Source: Leptodontidium sp. MPI-SDFR-AT-0119
Lineage: Eukaryota; Ascomycota; Leotiomycetes; Helotiales; Leptodontidiaceae
DNA length: 64,000 nucleotides
Reading direction: 5' to 3'
NCBI GenBank assembly: GCA_020726505.1
Contig: JAHLEZ010000031.1
Span: forward strand, 186,001-250,000
Shown: positions 23,177-35,979 of the stretch, in pieces
Position numbering within the stretch: the stretch's first letter is position 1
Layout: each line of letters starts with the position of its first letter
The notes under the pieces: model-generated
Seen by the model: the letters and a program-made list of their open reading frames with translations, nothing else
Databases searched by the model: none
What the model was told of the DNA's origin: nothing
Program-made: the position numbers and the translations under genes

Positions 23177-25126
23177 GGTATTTGCCAGCCGGCGCGATCA
23201 AAAGCAAGGCAAGAAATCAAAACATGAGCCTTGGCATCACCGAAAATAAACATGCTCACACCCGAGAGATCTACAGCACCAAAAGAAGCTTAAAAAGACT
23301 AAGTGTTCCCAGTCTACTTTGGGCTATCAGTAATTCACCCCGGATGCTAAACTCGTTTTGCACAGATGGGGAACACGAGCAAGACGGGCAAAGTTTGGTC
23401 CAGGAAGAATCTCGCGTTCAAGTAGATTTCGCGCTTAGAGGCGCGCAATAGAGTTCTTCTCCAGCTAGTGATAGTAAACACTGTCACGGGAAGCGCAAGT
23501 TTGGTACTGCTAGTTATTGGAGCGGTTCTTGTCTAGCCTCTGATTAAGTGGATACATGATATCATCAGTCAGGTACCGGCGCCGGCCTAAACTTTTCCAT
23601 GACGACCCAGAAGAGAATACCCATCCACTCGGGATGTTGTTAGACTTTGAGCTTACATAGAAGCAATTGTAGGTATGATGAGTAATTTGTGCTGTCCGTG
23701 ATATACCAGTCGGGGCCTCTGTGTTGCAGTTTCGGAACTAGTTAGAGCCAGCAAATCACTTCACCATTCGCCCCAAGTCTTACATCTTGAGGGAATGAAT
23801 GGCTACAGAACTTGAAATTTTGTTAGCCATTCTTCACAAAAGACAACATACTTGTCATTTGATTGCATGAATCGTGGTTGCGACTTGCTGCTGGCCATGA
23901 TTCTACCCCGTCTCGCTTAAAGTGGGCTTCGGACCATTCTGGTTGCCCAACTGTGAGCGTTAGCCAAGCCTTTGGACAAGTTTAAGGCCATTTCTAACTA
24001 GTCTGCTCAGCTAATGCGGCGTGATTGGAGATTGCTGAATGCTAGCCGATACAGCCCTAGTCTAGGTCCCGAGGAGCGACTTCTCAGCTGGTTATTCGTA
24101 TTTCAACCATTAGAGCAAAACTGGGACCTGGAGGATGTAAAGAATGGAACTGCACCGACTAATTTCACGCAGGGTGAGGTCTTGTTTTTGCTCTGCATGT
24201 TGGTGAGTTCGGAATTTCGCACTTGGCTCGTTATACGTCAATGAATGCCTCAGATCTGAAGGAAGGCACACACTGCTCCTCCTTTTATCATCATCAATTC
24301 CATTTAAATTCATGATAACCAATTCTTGTTAGTAGTTGCCTTTCAGATGAACCCCCGAGCACAAGGTGGCCGAGCTGAGTACGAAACTGTCCAGCTACTG
24401 ACTATCTTCGGACGAACTTTGAGGTCTTCTTAACTTTGGCTCTCATATTTAGTGCAATGTCGTTTCATTACTCCACAATACTTTCCTACCTGTGATGTCA
24501 TCATAATATGAAACCTAATTTAACAGAACTCTGTTCGGGAAGTCATCCTTGATTCGCTACCACGTGAAGCACGAAGGGGCAAAAATAATGAGCAGAAACC
24601 TTGCCTCGACACTTGAAAAGTTGCTGCAATTGAAAGCAACTACATGTCACTGTCTGCTCCAGAAGTGCCCCAAGCCCGTCAAGAAAGATGTGATTATTTA
24701 CTCTGGCTGGACAAATTCAATCCCCACCAGACCGGATCGCGATGCTGACCCCTGGGGAGAAGCTTGCCTGTAGCCGTCCAGTATCCCAAAACCCTAGCTC
24801 CGCCATGTCGTACCAATGTGAAACCCAAATGCAGAGTTCCTGACCTATTTTTAGGCCTACAAAATCCCAAGAAATGATGACTGCGCATCCAAAATTAAAA
24901 ATTCAGAAGATTGGGGACTGTTGAGGGCAAACTCAAAGAGTCCTTGGATTGAAAGCAATAGTAGATAAGCATTATATTATGTGTCTAGTCTATCTTGAGA
25001 GTTTTGGACAATCTATGGAAATATACAACGCTCAGAACAAATGCACGCTCGTCAATTTATCAGAACAGAAAAAAAACAACAAGATTCCGCCAAGAGTGCG
25101 GGAAAGACGGTATGCTTGCTAGCCAC
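23177..25126. other. Intergenic region, no supported gene
   Basis: About 1.9 kb between the GPI-protein promoter and the 3' end of gtb3. Only short, unconvincing frames occur; no domain, intron pattern or repeat was recognised. Confidence 0.6.
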
Positions 25127-28100
25127 TCAAACAACTTCAGTGTCAGTCACAACATCTTCCAAATCTACCCTACTCGAAGCCATCGAGTTTTCAGCCCGTC
25201 TCCTCTCGAAAAGGGCCCGAGGGTTCTTCTTCCTCAGCTTCCCTTTCTTCTCCAATTGACTCGAGGACAGCGACCATGAATCTGGAGTCATACGTGGGGT
25301 TTGCAGGGGCGGCGTGACCATACTGACACCGAAATTCGACTTCTCTACCGCGAGCCAGGTACTGGATTGCGTCACAGAGGCCGGCCTGCTGGTCCTAGCA
25401 TGATAGGTACGACTGCGATGTTTGCCTATCCAGAGCATCTGCTCATGTTCGCGCAGGTAACGATCCGACGAGAAGTTCTTGAGGACATTCTCGCGACCCA
25501 GCATGCCGAGACGACGGCGTTGCGCGGTCTTGTCGTAAATGCGCTTCGTGATCTGTTTCACTTCTTCTGGACTTGGGTTGGGATAAGCCAGGACCTGTGG
25601 TGGGTGTCCGGGGGGATCTTCGGCATAAGCACTCCATCGTCCGAGGAGACCTAGGACGCTGATTTGTGCGCGGGCGAGTGATTCCGAGTCGTTTGGAGGC
25701 ACAACTTCACTGAATCTGTCTCCTGTTTCGCCATCCGTCACGACGCAGAACGAGGCACCGACGTCTGTGCATACAACTGGAGTCCCTGTGAGCGCGGCTT
25801 CACCCATTGCCAATGGCAGTCCCTCGGAAAGAGACGAGTTGAGAAAGAGCCAAGCATCCTGAAGAACGACTGACGGGTTGCCTAGACCCTTGAGAACACA
25901 GTGATCTCTAAGGCCTTTTGAAGCAATGAGCTCTTGACACTCAGTCGAGTAACTCGCGGCTCTCTCCATGTCGCCATAGATGTGAAGGCTGTAATCGGTG
26001 AACCCCCATTTGTTGACGATGTAATCCGTCGCCAAAATCGCATTTTTGATGTCCTTGATGTACTGGACGTGCGACAACATGACTGCTGTGGGCTTGTCGG
26101 TCTTGACCTTCTCAATTGGCTCAAACCTTTCCATATTGCAAATTCCGTTGACAACCGGATCGATCTTCCGGGCAAAGGTGCGTCGGTGTTCCAGGACACC
26201 TTCCGCAGTCCCCAATTCGATCTCCCATCCTGGGTTGAAGTAGGCAGCACACGGGAGCACGACGTCGGCGTGGTGCTCAAGCAGGATACAGCCCATCAAA
26301 CCAAGGGAAATGAGAGAGCTGTTAACAAACGGAGTGTCGAACGATACAGCAGAGGACATGAAGTTCGTCAGTTCTCTGAAACTGATACAGTGGTCCCAAA
26401 TGTGTAGCGTGCATTGTCTCTTCACTTTACAAATGATGCCATACGTCGCGCCAGTGAAATGATGCGACGCTTGGAAAACATCTGGGATCTTCTCAGGCAC
26501 CGGAATGGAGAAGATGAAGAGATAACGATGCCACAAGTTCAAAGCCTGGTCCATTTGGAGCATTGTTGGCTTCTCGAAATCCCACCACTGCGAAATTGGG
26601 AATGTGTCTTCCATCGACTCATCCAACCAGAGCTCCCGCCATTTTTGCTTGACGATGTCACTGTCCCAAACGTCATTCCAATTTCGGGACGTCTCGAAGT
26701 ATGTGTTCAAGTCACACAACGCCTTGGTAGCCTCTTCGATGTGGTATCGGGTCATGTGAAGTGTTCGTGAGCATCGAACAAGACTGGTGAGAATCGGCAA
26801 GAAGTTTTTCTCGATGTCCGCAGCCCTAGTGTCGAAAGACCTTTGGACTACGGCTGAATCGATGATGTTCTCCAGAATGCCATGAGTTGGATTGAGGAAA
26901 TCCAGGCCCCATTGAGGTATGACGGTAAGGGACTGAACATTCCTTTCGATCTGGAACTTGGGGACCCCATAGTCATTGGCAGACTCGGCCACAACGTGCC
27001 ACTTGATGGTCTTCAAATCATTGACCATGTCTCTACGACAGGCGGAGACTCCACCAGGCTCATTTGGCCATGTGGAGGTGTCCATTGCGAGAATGTGGAG
27101 CTCATCATCGCTGTCTCGGAGTTGGGTAGAGAGAGTCCGCGTGTTGATCCTTGAGTCACCTCCCTGTCCGAAGCTGTAGAAGTCACTGATCTTGAATGCA
27201 ACATGTACCCATGAGCTGATCTCTGGATCGACATCAACTCGAGCCATGATGGTATCAGCTTGTGCATCCAAGTAGTTTTTTGCAGCATCGAGCCGGCCAA
27301 GATCACGATTTCTCCAGTAGGGCTTCAGGATGCGATCTGAGCGAAGTAGACATTCATCCAGCCATCTGGCAGTCACAGCGTCAAGTTCTTTGCCTCCTTT
27401 CCAGATTTTCCAAAGTTGAGTTCTTGCTTGTGAGGTCGAGATCGGGTAGCGCTTAACGTTGAGACCAAGCATACGCGAGACGAAGCTTGATCTTCCCGAG
27501 GAGAAAGAGAGAAGTGGGTTGTCGTTGAGGAACCCGCACTTCGCCGGTTTCTCGAGAACGTGGAACCAGTCCTCACGAATCATTGCAGGTGTCGCGACTA
27601 GTTCACCGTTGAGGGTGGTTGAAATTTCGGGATGCGATTTATGTTCATAGGTCCAGGAGGCATGATGGATCTCAGAGCCCTGGACAAATGTAGCCTCCGT
27701 GACCTTGGTGAATGGTATCCACTCGTCGAGTCTTTTTGGATCCTTTCGGCCCGGCATGCTCCATGAGACTCTGATTGTGATATGTGGGAAAACATATTCG
27801 CCTCTGAGCAACTCATCCTCGAACTTGGCACTCGTCCGATACCAGTACGTGAACTTGACAGGATTAACCCCTCTGAAAGTGGACCCAGTGGCTATGTACC
27901 CTCTCTCATCATATTGGACGATTTCCCCTGTGAGATCTCCTTTTAGGCACTGACGCTGTATTGGAAGCTTTCGACCTGACTTCTTGTCGTCTTGCTGATA
28001 TTCATATGTGAATAAATTTACGACTTCTTTTCCTCGAAATTCTTCTCGCTGGCGGAGAATAAGCTTGTCCGTGTATGTATTGATGGCCATGAGGTGCGCA

Positions 28101-31100
28101 GAGTCGCTTGGCTCGTGGTCATGCCGTCCGCTATATTGTGAAAGTCGGTTGACCCCGCCTGGCTGAGCCGCCAAAAAACAGGTCGAAGGGCCGCTCAAAC
28201 TTTCAATGACGATGCGATTTTTGTGAATGACAGTTTTCATCCCCTTCGTGTTGCTGTTAAGACTTGAGATTTTTTCGCGGCCGTGAAACAAGACTAGAGG
28301 GATGACGAAGCCTTGCAACATCTTGCAGAAAGACCAAATGCCATTGAGCAAGAATGTGACAGGCCATCTCACTAGAAGGGGCTTCTCATGGATCATGTAG
28401 TGCAGCTCCCTCTGATACTCCGGATCTGCGGTGAGTGCCAGGCACGTGAATTTAATGCATATTTGGATTTTCTGGTTGAATTCGGAGAGACGAAGTTGAA
28501 ATGATTGCAATGGCGGCTGTGGTTGGCAAGAAGGGACGGATCCAAGAAGCCTTTCATAGCTCGGATCGGGGAATGGTGGCTCCTCTTCGTTCCAGAAACC
28601 GTCTCCATCAAGAGAAGTTGCAAAAGCATACACAGAGAGCATAAGAGTGGCACCAAGATTGCATCGTGCAACATATTCTACCGGCTCAATAGAATCGCTG
28701 GTGCGGATCATCGAGCGAATCCAGCTCTCCTCGACAGGTGAGATCGGATCGGACTGTCCGCAGCATCTCTTCAGCAAGAATGATCTGATTTGCTCCGGCA
28801 GACTTTCCCAGTCCCTCTCGCAGTCTATGCCCATGAGAAGATACCGAAGTAAAGACCTATCCCAGTTACTGATGATTCGAGACCGTTCCACCGAAGAAGT
28901 TTCGAGCTGGCGTTTGATGCCTTCTGGCAATACAAGCTTCTCTCCGCTGCAATCGTCTACGACGAGGAGCTCCGCTAGCATTGAATGTTCATGCGAGAGA
29001 CCGAGATGAGCCTCAAATGTAGCTTGAACCACCGATTCCGCAATGATCTTGCGATTCCGGTGGATATTGATAGTCCATTCGTCGCCATCGAGATCCAGGC
29101 CAAGGATGATGTAGATATGGAGGTGATCGCCATATTTCCGATTGAGACTCCTGATCTTTTGGTCCTGGTGAGCCAAATGCCGAGCCGAGATAAGCTCAAC
29201 GACTGTTTGACCTCCGGTCCAAAGTTCGGCAGTGCGTTTGACCATGCGTTTAGCCGACGGAAATGCGCGCTGAAGAATCTCGGATTTGCTCGAATTGCTC
29301 TGATCTAACAGAGTTTCAATGACTCTCAGCCCTGGGTGCATAGACGGCGCGAGTGTATAGCGTTGGTCGGCTGGGAGATCGTTTATGTATTCGAACGTCT
29401 GGGATAAAGTTGCTTGTGAAATCTCCGGGTACGGCTCGAGGGCACTGACAAAGTATGACGCTGCTGTAGAGTTTGCTTGCTCGCTATCGTTGGAATCTGA
29501 GGCATTTGAAGAAGTTGGACGGAAGAAACTGGGCCAGCCAATCTTTGACAACCACATTGAATAGATGGCGGCTATCCAGGTTCCAATGGCCAAAGATATG
29601 GCACCACTGAAAGCGAAGTGCGGCAGGCAAAGGTGTAAGACGATGCCAGCAGGTAGGCCAATAACGCAGGCAACGGTGAGACACTTCGCGGAGTCATTAC
29701 CGCAGTAGATCTTGTTGTACTGATACCAAAGAAGGCCAGTGTATGCACCGAGGTATCCCAAATACATGATCGTTGCATTTCGCGATCCTTCGAATGTCCA
29801 CATCAGCGCAGATGTAATAGCAGCCCCCCAGATGTGCATGAAGAAGAATTTTGCAAGGGACTTCCAGTAGAGCGATCGCCTTGCTTTCGCATCGTTTATG
29901 GTGGCTTGACGAAGGAATTTCAAGCTGGTGATCGGTTGATTTGTATTTTCGTTTGCGGCAGTCCAAAGAGGTTGTGAAACAGTGTCCAAGGACACTGCAC
30001 CAATTAGATAGTAGCACAAACCGAACCCGACCGCGAGCCGATATTCTGCGCTGCTGGCAGCTGAGAGGCCGACCATAGCACCGCCGGTCACCAGCGCGGC
30101 CCATTTATCCAAGAGAGCAACAACGAAGTACAATAGACCAGACATGATGTCGGAACCTGTGTGGCGCCAGTGGAGGAAAGCACCATGGAGTTTGAGGCCT
30201 TTTTGCATATTTGTCATGTTTTCAACGCCGGCTTTCAAGGTGAGATTCCATGTGGCGCTGTAGGGTAACGGCATCCTGGTTCTTTTGAATCTGCAGTACC
30301 ACCCCATGAGAAACATGGTCGAAGAATACCCTTCTGCGAGCTTTGAAATGAGCGGATTCGGTGTAGCCTTCGTCCAGAAATGGCGATTGGTCTCTTTTAG
30401 TACCGCAGCATGGAGCGCTCTTCTTGGATGAGGTCCCATAGCAACGTCAGTCATATCTTCACGTTCAGCCAGTGGTTTGGCTTCGACTATTGTCTCCATG
30501 TACCAGTTGACAACCTCGACATCCGTGACATGCGGTATCTTGAGGTAAAAGGTACTCCACTGAGACATTGTTTTGCGGGCTCCAAGGAGAAGCGATACCA
30601 AGAAGCAGGTCAAGACGCAAAAATACACTGCGATGTCATGCTCAGTCCACAGACTGACGATAGGTGAGATGAACAGGATCGGGATGCAGAACATGATGAC
30701 CGTTCTACCGGATTGAAAGCTGGATCCTGGAACTTGGTAGATTGAAAGGGCCGCCAGTGTCAAGAGGTAGGTGGTGAGCATGGCAAAGTAAAAGAAAAAA
30801 ACAAGGGCGGCAGTGATGCCCTTGAGGGCTGCGACGACAATGAAGCCCCCAACGCCACCGACTAGTACTATTGAGAGTCCGGCAACAAATCGCGTGAGAC
30901 AAAACATATTCATTGCTGGAAATGCATTGGCATAGAGGTAGTAACAGCCACCCGAGGTTATCCAAGAACCAACCGCACCACAAACAAGCAGTGCGAGCAT
31001 GAGTGCCGTTGTTGCCATTGTTTTCTCCGTGGATGACATGAAAGTAGTGAGATAGAGACCTCGGCCGATGGTTGTCAGTAGCATAATATCGATGAGAGCA

Positions 31101-34007
31101 GGGACGGCGAAGATGCCCAGGAAGGTGATTTGGTAGTAAGCAGGCACGTCCTCCTTGCCGTCTTGAGGATCTAGATCAATTTGCATTGGTGCGTAGGCGG
31201 ATGGGAGATCAGTGAAACCCTCCTCCCTTGGAGGTGGCTGATACTTCATGTAATAACTTCGGTATCTGTCCCAAATGACCCTTCCAAGGCCTCTCGCAGT
31301 GGTGTCGAAGAATGATTCGCACCTGGATCCCAACGCAAAGTTCTCTGAGAAGCAAGCAGCCTGGTCTGCAGCATGATTGGGCAATGGATTGCGGTCAAGA
31401 ACCTCCAGGCAGATCTCGTCAACCGCAAGTTTGCGAAACGCGCAGAATACAGACAGTGCAAATATGTCTGCCCTAGCATCAATCTGATTGCTCTGTAGAA
31501 GAGTTTGGATAACAACCCCTAGTTGAGCAAGAAGCGCCGTCTCGCAGTCCATCAAAATTTGGTGGACCCGGGTCTCCACATGTTCAAAGACTGAGATGGC
31601 CATGGAAGGATCTGGGTGCCAACATCCTTTTTCGCGGAGCCAATTGAGACGAGCTGTGACCAAGTCAGCGGGCGAGATGTGCCCGCTAAGATACACTGTG
31701 GAACTCAACTTTCTGAGCTGAGCGAGTGTCGGAATTTCCATGAGCTGATATTCGCAGCACTCACGAAGTCTCGCCAGGAAGGAGTTATCGTCCTCACATC
31801 GTGCTAGAATAAGACGCCGCAGGAATAATATCGTCTCCTCAGGGGAAAGTTGCTCCACGTCATACACAATTCGTGGGGGGAGTTGCCAAATACTGGAAAG
31901 ACTGCCTTGTTCATTTGCCATTTCAAGTTCTGCAACGAAGCATTCAGCGCGGCTACAGCCCCGGCTGGAGAGAAATGTGTGTAGGATGGTAGCAGCGCGA
32001 TCCTGTGTCTTGCTAGAGAGATAGAGGTCCGTGACACCCGTGCCTGCCTCGATGTCATAGAGACCCCAGAACTGGACCTTAGAACTCGTCGAAAATCCAG
32101 AGTGGAGGCCCGTGTAGACACGAATACGGGGTTCCTCAGTATTATCGATGCTGGAGGTCAGAAGATCCAGCAAGTCCTTGACCGACTCGGTGGAACCAGG
32201 TGTGATAACTCTGGAACTCCATCGCTCATGTAGAGACTTGATCTGTTCCCTAATATTTCGAAGCTCTTCTTGTTCGATGAGATGAAGGAGGTTCAGCTCT
32301 CGAAGATGGCGCTGTGCCAGGAGGAGATCTGCGAAGTCCTTGGGAGCTACTGCCAGTCCTAGAAACAAAACTTGTCAGACAGTGTTCTCGTATTCCTCTG
32401 AGAAAGATGGCTTTAAGCTAGACATACCCAAGTGGAAGCATCCCAGGCCAGTGAAGTCATCTCCGGCCGCAGATGTTGATAATGGGTGCGGTTGCGCGTC
32501 ACTGTTACTGAGACGCGCTGGTGGAGGGTTGAGCCTGCCGGTCCGATTGGGCAGGCTGTAATCCTGATTACTCTCGGATTCATTATTACTTGAAGGCGGA
32601 TGCTGTCGCAATTTCTCGGTCAATCCGGGGACCAGAGCATCCAGTGAATCGTAAAGGGCCTCATGATTGCTGGTGGTCGACGTTTGTAATATCTGTAGAT
32701 CACCGCGTCTATTAGCGCGTGTAAATTGGCGCCAAGCGATCGCGGGGAAAGCCCCAAGGCCGGCTTTCATCATCACTTATCAGCACTCACCTCATCGTTT
32801 GCGCGCCAAAAATCATGGGCTTTCATTATGTCTTCCCCTTTCAACCACATCAGCGCACCTAATGGTTTGTCATTCACGGTCTGTTCAGCGGCGGCGTCGG
32901 CATCTGTCAGCGCGGCCATCGAGCCGATCCAGCTCAGGGAGTTGCTGAATCTGCACCAGTTGAACGTTCGCTGAACGACAGCATACTGCTGCTCGGCTCC
33001 ATCGTCGACTGTCTCCCACAGCGCCATGAGAGTTCGTGACCGTTGAGCCGCTACTATTCTCATAACTTGTCTCATATCGGCCATCTGGAAATAATTCTGT
33101 CGATCACCATCAGGCCGGATAGTTCCATTGCGATAGATCAGTCCCCGAACAAGATCCATGTTCGTTTCGCGACATTGATGTTCCGTCAGACAGGCCGTTG
33201 GAGATGTGTCGATTTCAAGCCAGAGTTCGAAGCCCTGTCGATGGATATATTTCGCCACTTCGTTCAAGACGACCGGCTGCAAGTGCATCTTGTGGCCCGC
33301 CAATAGAACTCCCGTCAAAGGGCTGTGTGTGTGGCTTCCGAACCGTGTGCGCAGAGTCTCAGAAAGCGTGCCTAGCAATTGTATTACCTCCTCGTCGCTG
33401 GAGCTCGTTTCCGACTTCACCAAGGCCCGAACGTCAAGACGACCAAGTATGTGTGGAGCGGAGGTTTCTGCCATCGACAGAGCCTCCAGCACCCCTCTCT
33501 GCAGTGGATCGAGGACCACAATATCCCATTTGGACAACAATCGTGTTTGTGAGGCAGTTGGTGGATTGGCGAACTCCCCGAGAAAAACTCCAAAAGATTT
33601 CGGCTCCTCAGTAGACTTTGTCTTCCCTGCTCTGGACTTCTCGTCATTGTTGAGACGGTTGAGATATCGTGCAACTGCCGTGGGTACAACGACTTGTTGA
33701 TGCCGTCCCTACATGAAGTACCCGTATGATCAGCAAGGGACAAAGGGATCTGATGGAGCCATCACCAAAGGGATCGGTGATCCGTACCTTCCAAATCTTC
33801 ATCAATTTGCAGCATATTCGATAAATGATGTATGTGGACCCCAGGACGACAGTGGCGAGCAGAAACACAGCTACAAGCTGCAATTATCAATCAGCATACG
33901 ATTCAGACCACCACAAGCAGATTTCAGAACCACCGCACCTTATCCCACCAGCTCCTCAGCATTACATTCCACCCAACAGCGGATAGACCCAAGAACGTTG
34001 GACCCAT
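25127..34007 (-). CDS. gtb3: Gtb3-type giant membrane glycosyltransferase (GAG synthase)
   Basis: Five exons: 34007-33939, 33877-33788, 33708-32791, 32692-32428, 32358-25127. The four introns (61, 79, 98, 69 bp) have GT-AG ends and keep frame, giving 2857 residues. An N-terminal hydrophobic anchor (about 24-42, LVAVFLLATVVLGSTYIIY) is followed by GRHQQVVVPTAVARY. Two multi-span membrane blocks lie at about 859-1040 and 1180-1395. The C-terminal GT4-like domain (about 2400-2760) carries the E-x7-E motif of retaining GT-B enzymes, EGLPLAMGE (E2626/E2634), then TGTPVVCTDVG. The match is to the galactosaminogalactan synthase Gtb3 of Aspergillus, thought to polymerise UDP-Gal/UDP-GalNAc and export the chain. 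It shares a promoter region with sph3. The first intron's donor (GTGCGG) is weak, so the extreme N-terminus is less certain. Confidence 0.85.
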
Positions 34008-34959
34008 GTTGGTATGAGAAACGAGTGACAGATGTGTGAACCACGGAAACAGAGCCTCAAAGAGAGCTTCGCATCTCTACACGAGGATATATGAAAGTGT
34101 TCATGGACGTGTTGCTCTATGAACTAGGGACTCATGGTCAGCAACATCGCCAGCCAAAGCTCAATGAGCCCTCTCTAGGTCCAGCCGTACTAGTTCAAGG
34201 AGAAATCTTCTCTCGAAACGCCATCAACATCAGCCAGCCACATGCTGTTCTCGGCACAGCAAATGTCTGTCAGACACTTCAGCGGCTGCGTAGTTTCGCC
34301 TCTTCTCAGCCTCTCGAACTGTAAGATATGAAATAGGAATTGCGATGAGACATGTCGCCTTCAGACTTTCTTCCGGCCAGACCTCAGCACCGAGTTCCTG
34401 TGCCCCACGTGTGTGCTATTGCTGGGTGGCGCCATGATACTGGCGGAGCTGCAATTCTGTACCGTCCTGTCCATGTTGAACCAGCTGCGGCTTGTGGTGA
34501 TATTGCCAAGTTGTGTGCCGTTGGCTCTCAGATGCGTAGGTTTAGACCGACCTAGGCCACGTCTTTTCGTGTCCCTTGCTCATTTCCTGTCACAGAGCAA
34601 GGATTGCTGCATTTCCAGGATGTTTTCGATATTGGTCGCCTCAGGATGACCAGGGTATAATGCCAGCCAAGCGTCGCCCAGGATGATGGGCAAGATCTAA
34701 CCCCAGCGTTATGAACGGAGTTTGTCCAGCTTGATCGCCCGAAAGACCCCACACCCTGGGTTCGTTGAGGAAGAATCTGGCAAATTCTTATCTTAGTTAC
34801 TCCACTTGAAATCTGCTTTGACATTGGAAGCTTAACCTCGGGGTTGGGATATCGAAGCTGTTCCTGGATTGTTAGAGTGTTATTCTGCTATCTCTTCTGA
34901 TTTTTACTTCGGCTTCTGCACAAGCAGTCTGGCATCCTTCTCACAGTTCGTTCTCAGCA
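34008..34959. promoter_or_regulatory. Divergent gtb3/sph3 promoter region
   Basis: About 950 bp between the two divergent ATGs with no gene in it. A palindromic E-box CACGTG occurs at 34406-34411; the same hexamer lies about 90 bp upstream of uge3. A shared bidirectional promoter would fit co-expression of cluster genes, but no factor can be named from sequence. Confidence 0.4.
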
Positions 34960-35979
34960 ATGGCCTTCATCCCAAAGTCTTCCACCAAACGGCATTGGTG
35001 CATTGGTCTTCTCACTGTTGTCATAATTGCTGTCGTCATCGCCATTGTTGCCCCATTAGCTGTCATACTCCCCCAAAAAGGGAGAGATGCCAGCGAATCT
35101 TCCATCTTACTACCTTTGTACATTTATCCAGAAACCAATACTACATGGACGCCACTATTCAGCGCGTAAGTACCACTTTTGTTGTGTTTCGCATTATTTT
35201 GTTCGTGACAGACTTCTGAAATGCTGATGCTTTGACTATCCAGGATCGAGAGTCGGCCTCAGTTGAAGTTCATTGTGATTGTGAACCCAAGTAGTGGCCC
35301 TGGTTCAGACCCATATCCGAACGATCAGTACACGACAGCACTGGAGAAGCTGAACGCGTACCGCAACGTGCAGACAGTTGGGTATGTTCGAACCAACTAT
35401 GCCAACAGGAGCATTAGCACGGTAGTTGCTGAGGTGTCCACCTACGCTGGGTGGGCTGCGAACTCAAGTGCCCTTGCAATGCACGGCATATTTTTCGACG
35501 AAGCACCTCATCAGTACGTCCCGGAGTCGGTGGAGTACATGCATACCGTAAACCAGGCGGTCAGGGATGCCACTGGCCTGCAGGGCGACAAGATTGTGAG
35601 TCGGAGTCAATCCATTTTTGCTTTCCAAGACCCCGATTCGGAAATTTCGGCTGACAGGCCGCCCTAGATTATTCACAACCCCGGTGTTATCCCCGATGCA
35701 CGGTACAACGATAGCAACACCAACATCACCGTCGTCTTCGAACAATCCCTCCCAGTCTATACCAGCCTGGTTGATAGTCTCTCGTCTCTACCTGGTGACC
35801 GCTCACAGTATAGCTACATGATCAATTCTGTTCCATCTACAAGCAGGGGCGACATGAAGAAATTCGTTCAGCAGATAAGCAAGCACGCTGAATACTTGTT
35901 TGTTACAGACAACACTGAAGACTTCTACGAGAGTTTTGGGACTGGGTGGGCCAACTTTGCGGAATCTGTCCCGACTTGA
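34960..35979 (+). CDS. sph3: Sph3: spherulin-4/GH135 glycoside hydrolase (membrane-anchored)
   Basis: Three exons: 34960-35165, 35244-35595, 35668-35979; introns of 78 and 72 bp have good GT-AG signals and preserve frame (289 residues). A single hydrophobic segment (about 13-37) after a short basic N-terminus makes it a type II membrane protein with the catalytic part outside. The Spherulin4 domain (about 51-285) starts LLPLYIYPETNTTW and includes VNPSSGPG, AGWAANSS and the acidic pair GIFFDEAP (D154/E155), with IIHNPG later. GH135 Sph3 of Aspergillus hydrolyses GAG and is needed for its production. Adjacent and divergent to gtb3, as expected for the pathway. A second copy lies at 40382-41370. 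Confidence 0.88.

Noticed and set aside
25934..31807. Many 60-160 residue plus-strand ORFs opposite gtb3
   Set aside because: Antisense shadows of a continuous 2411-codon exon with recognisable domains.
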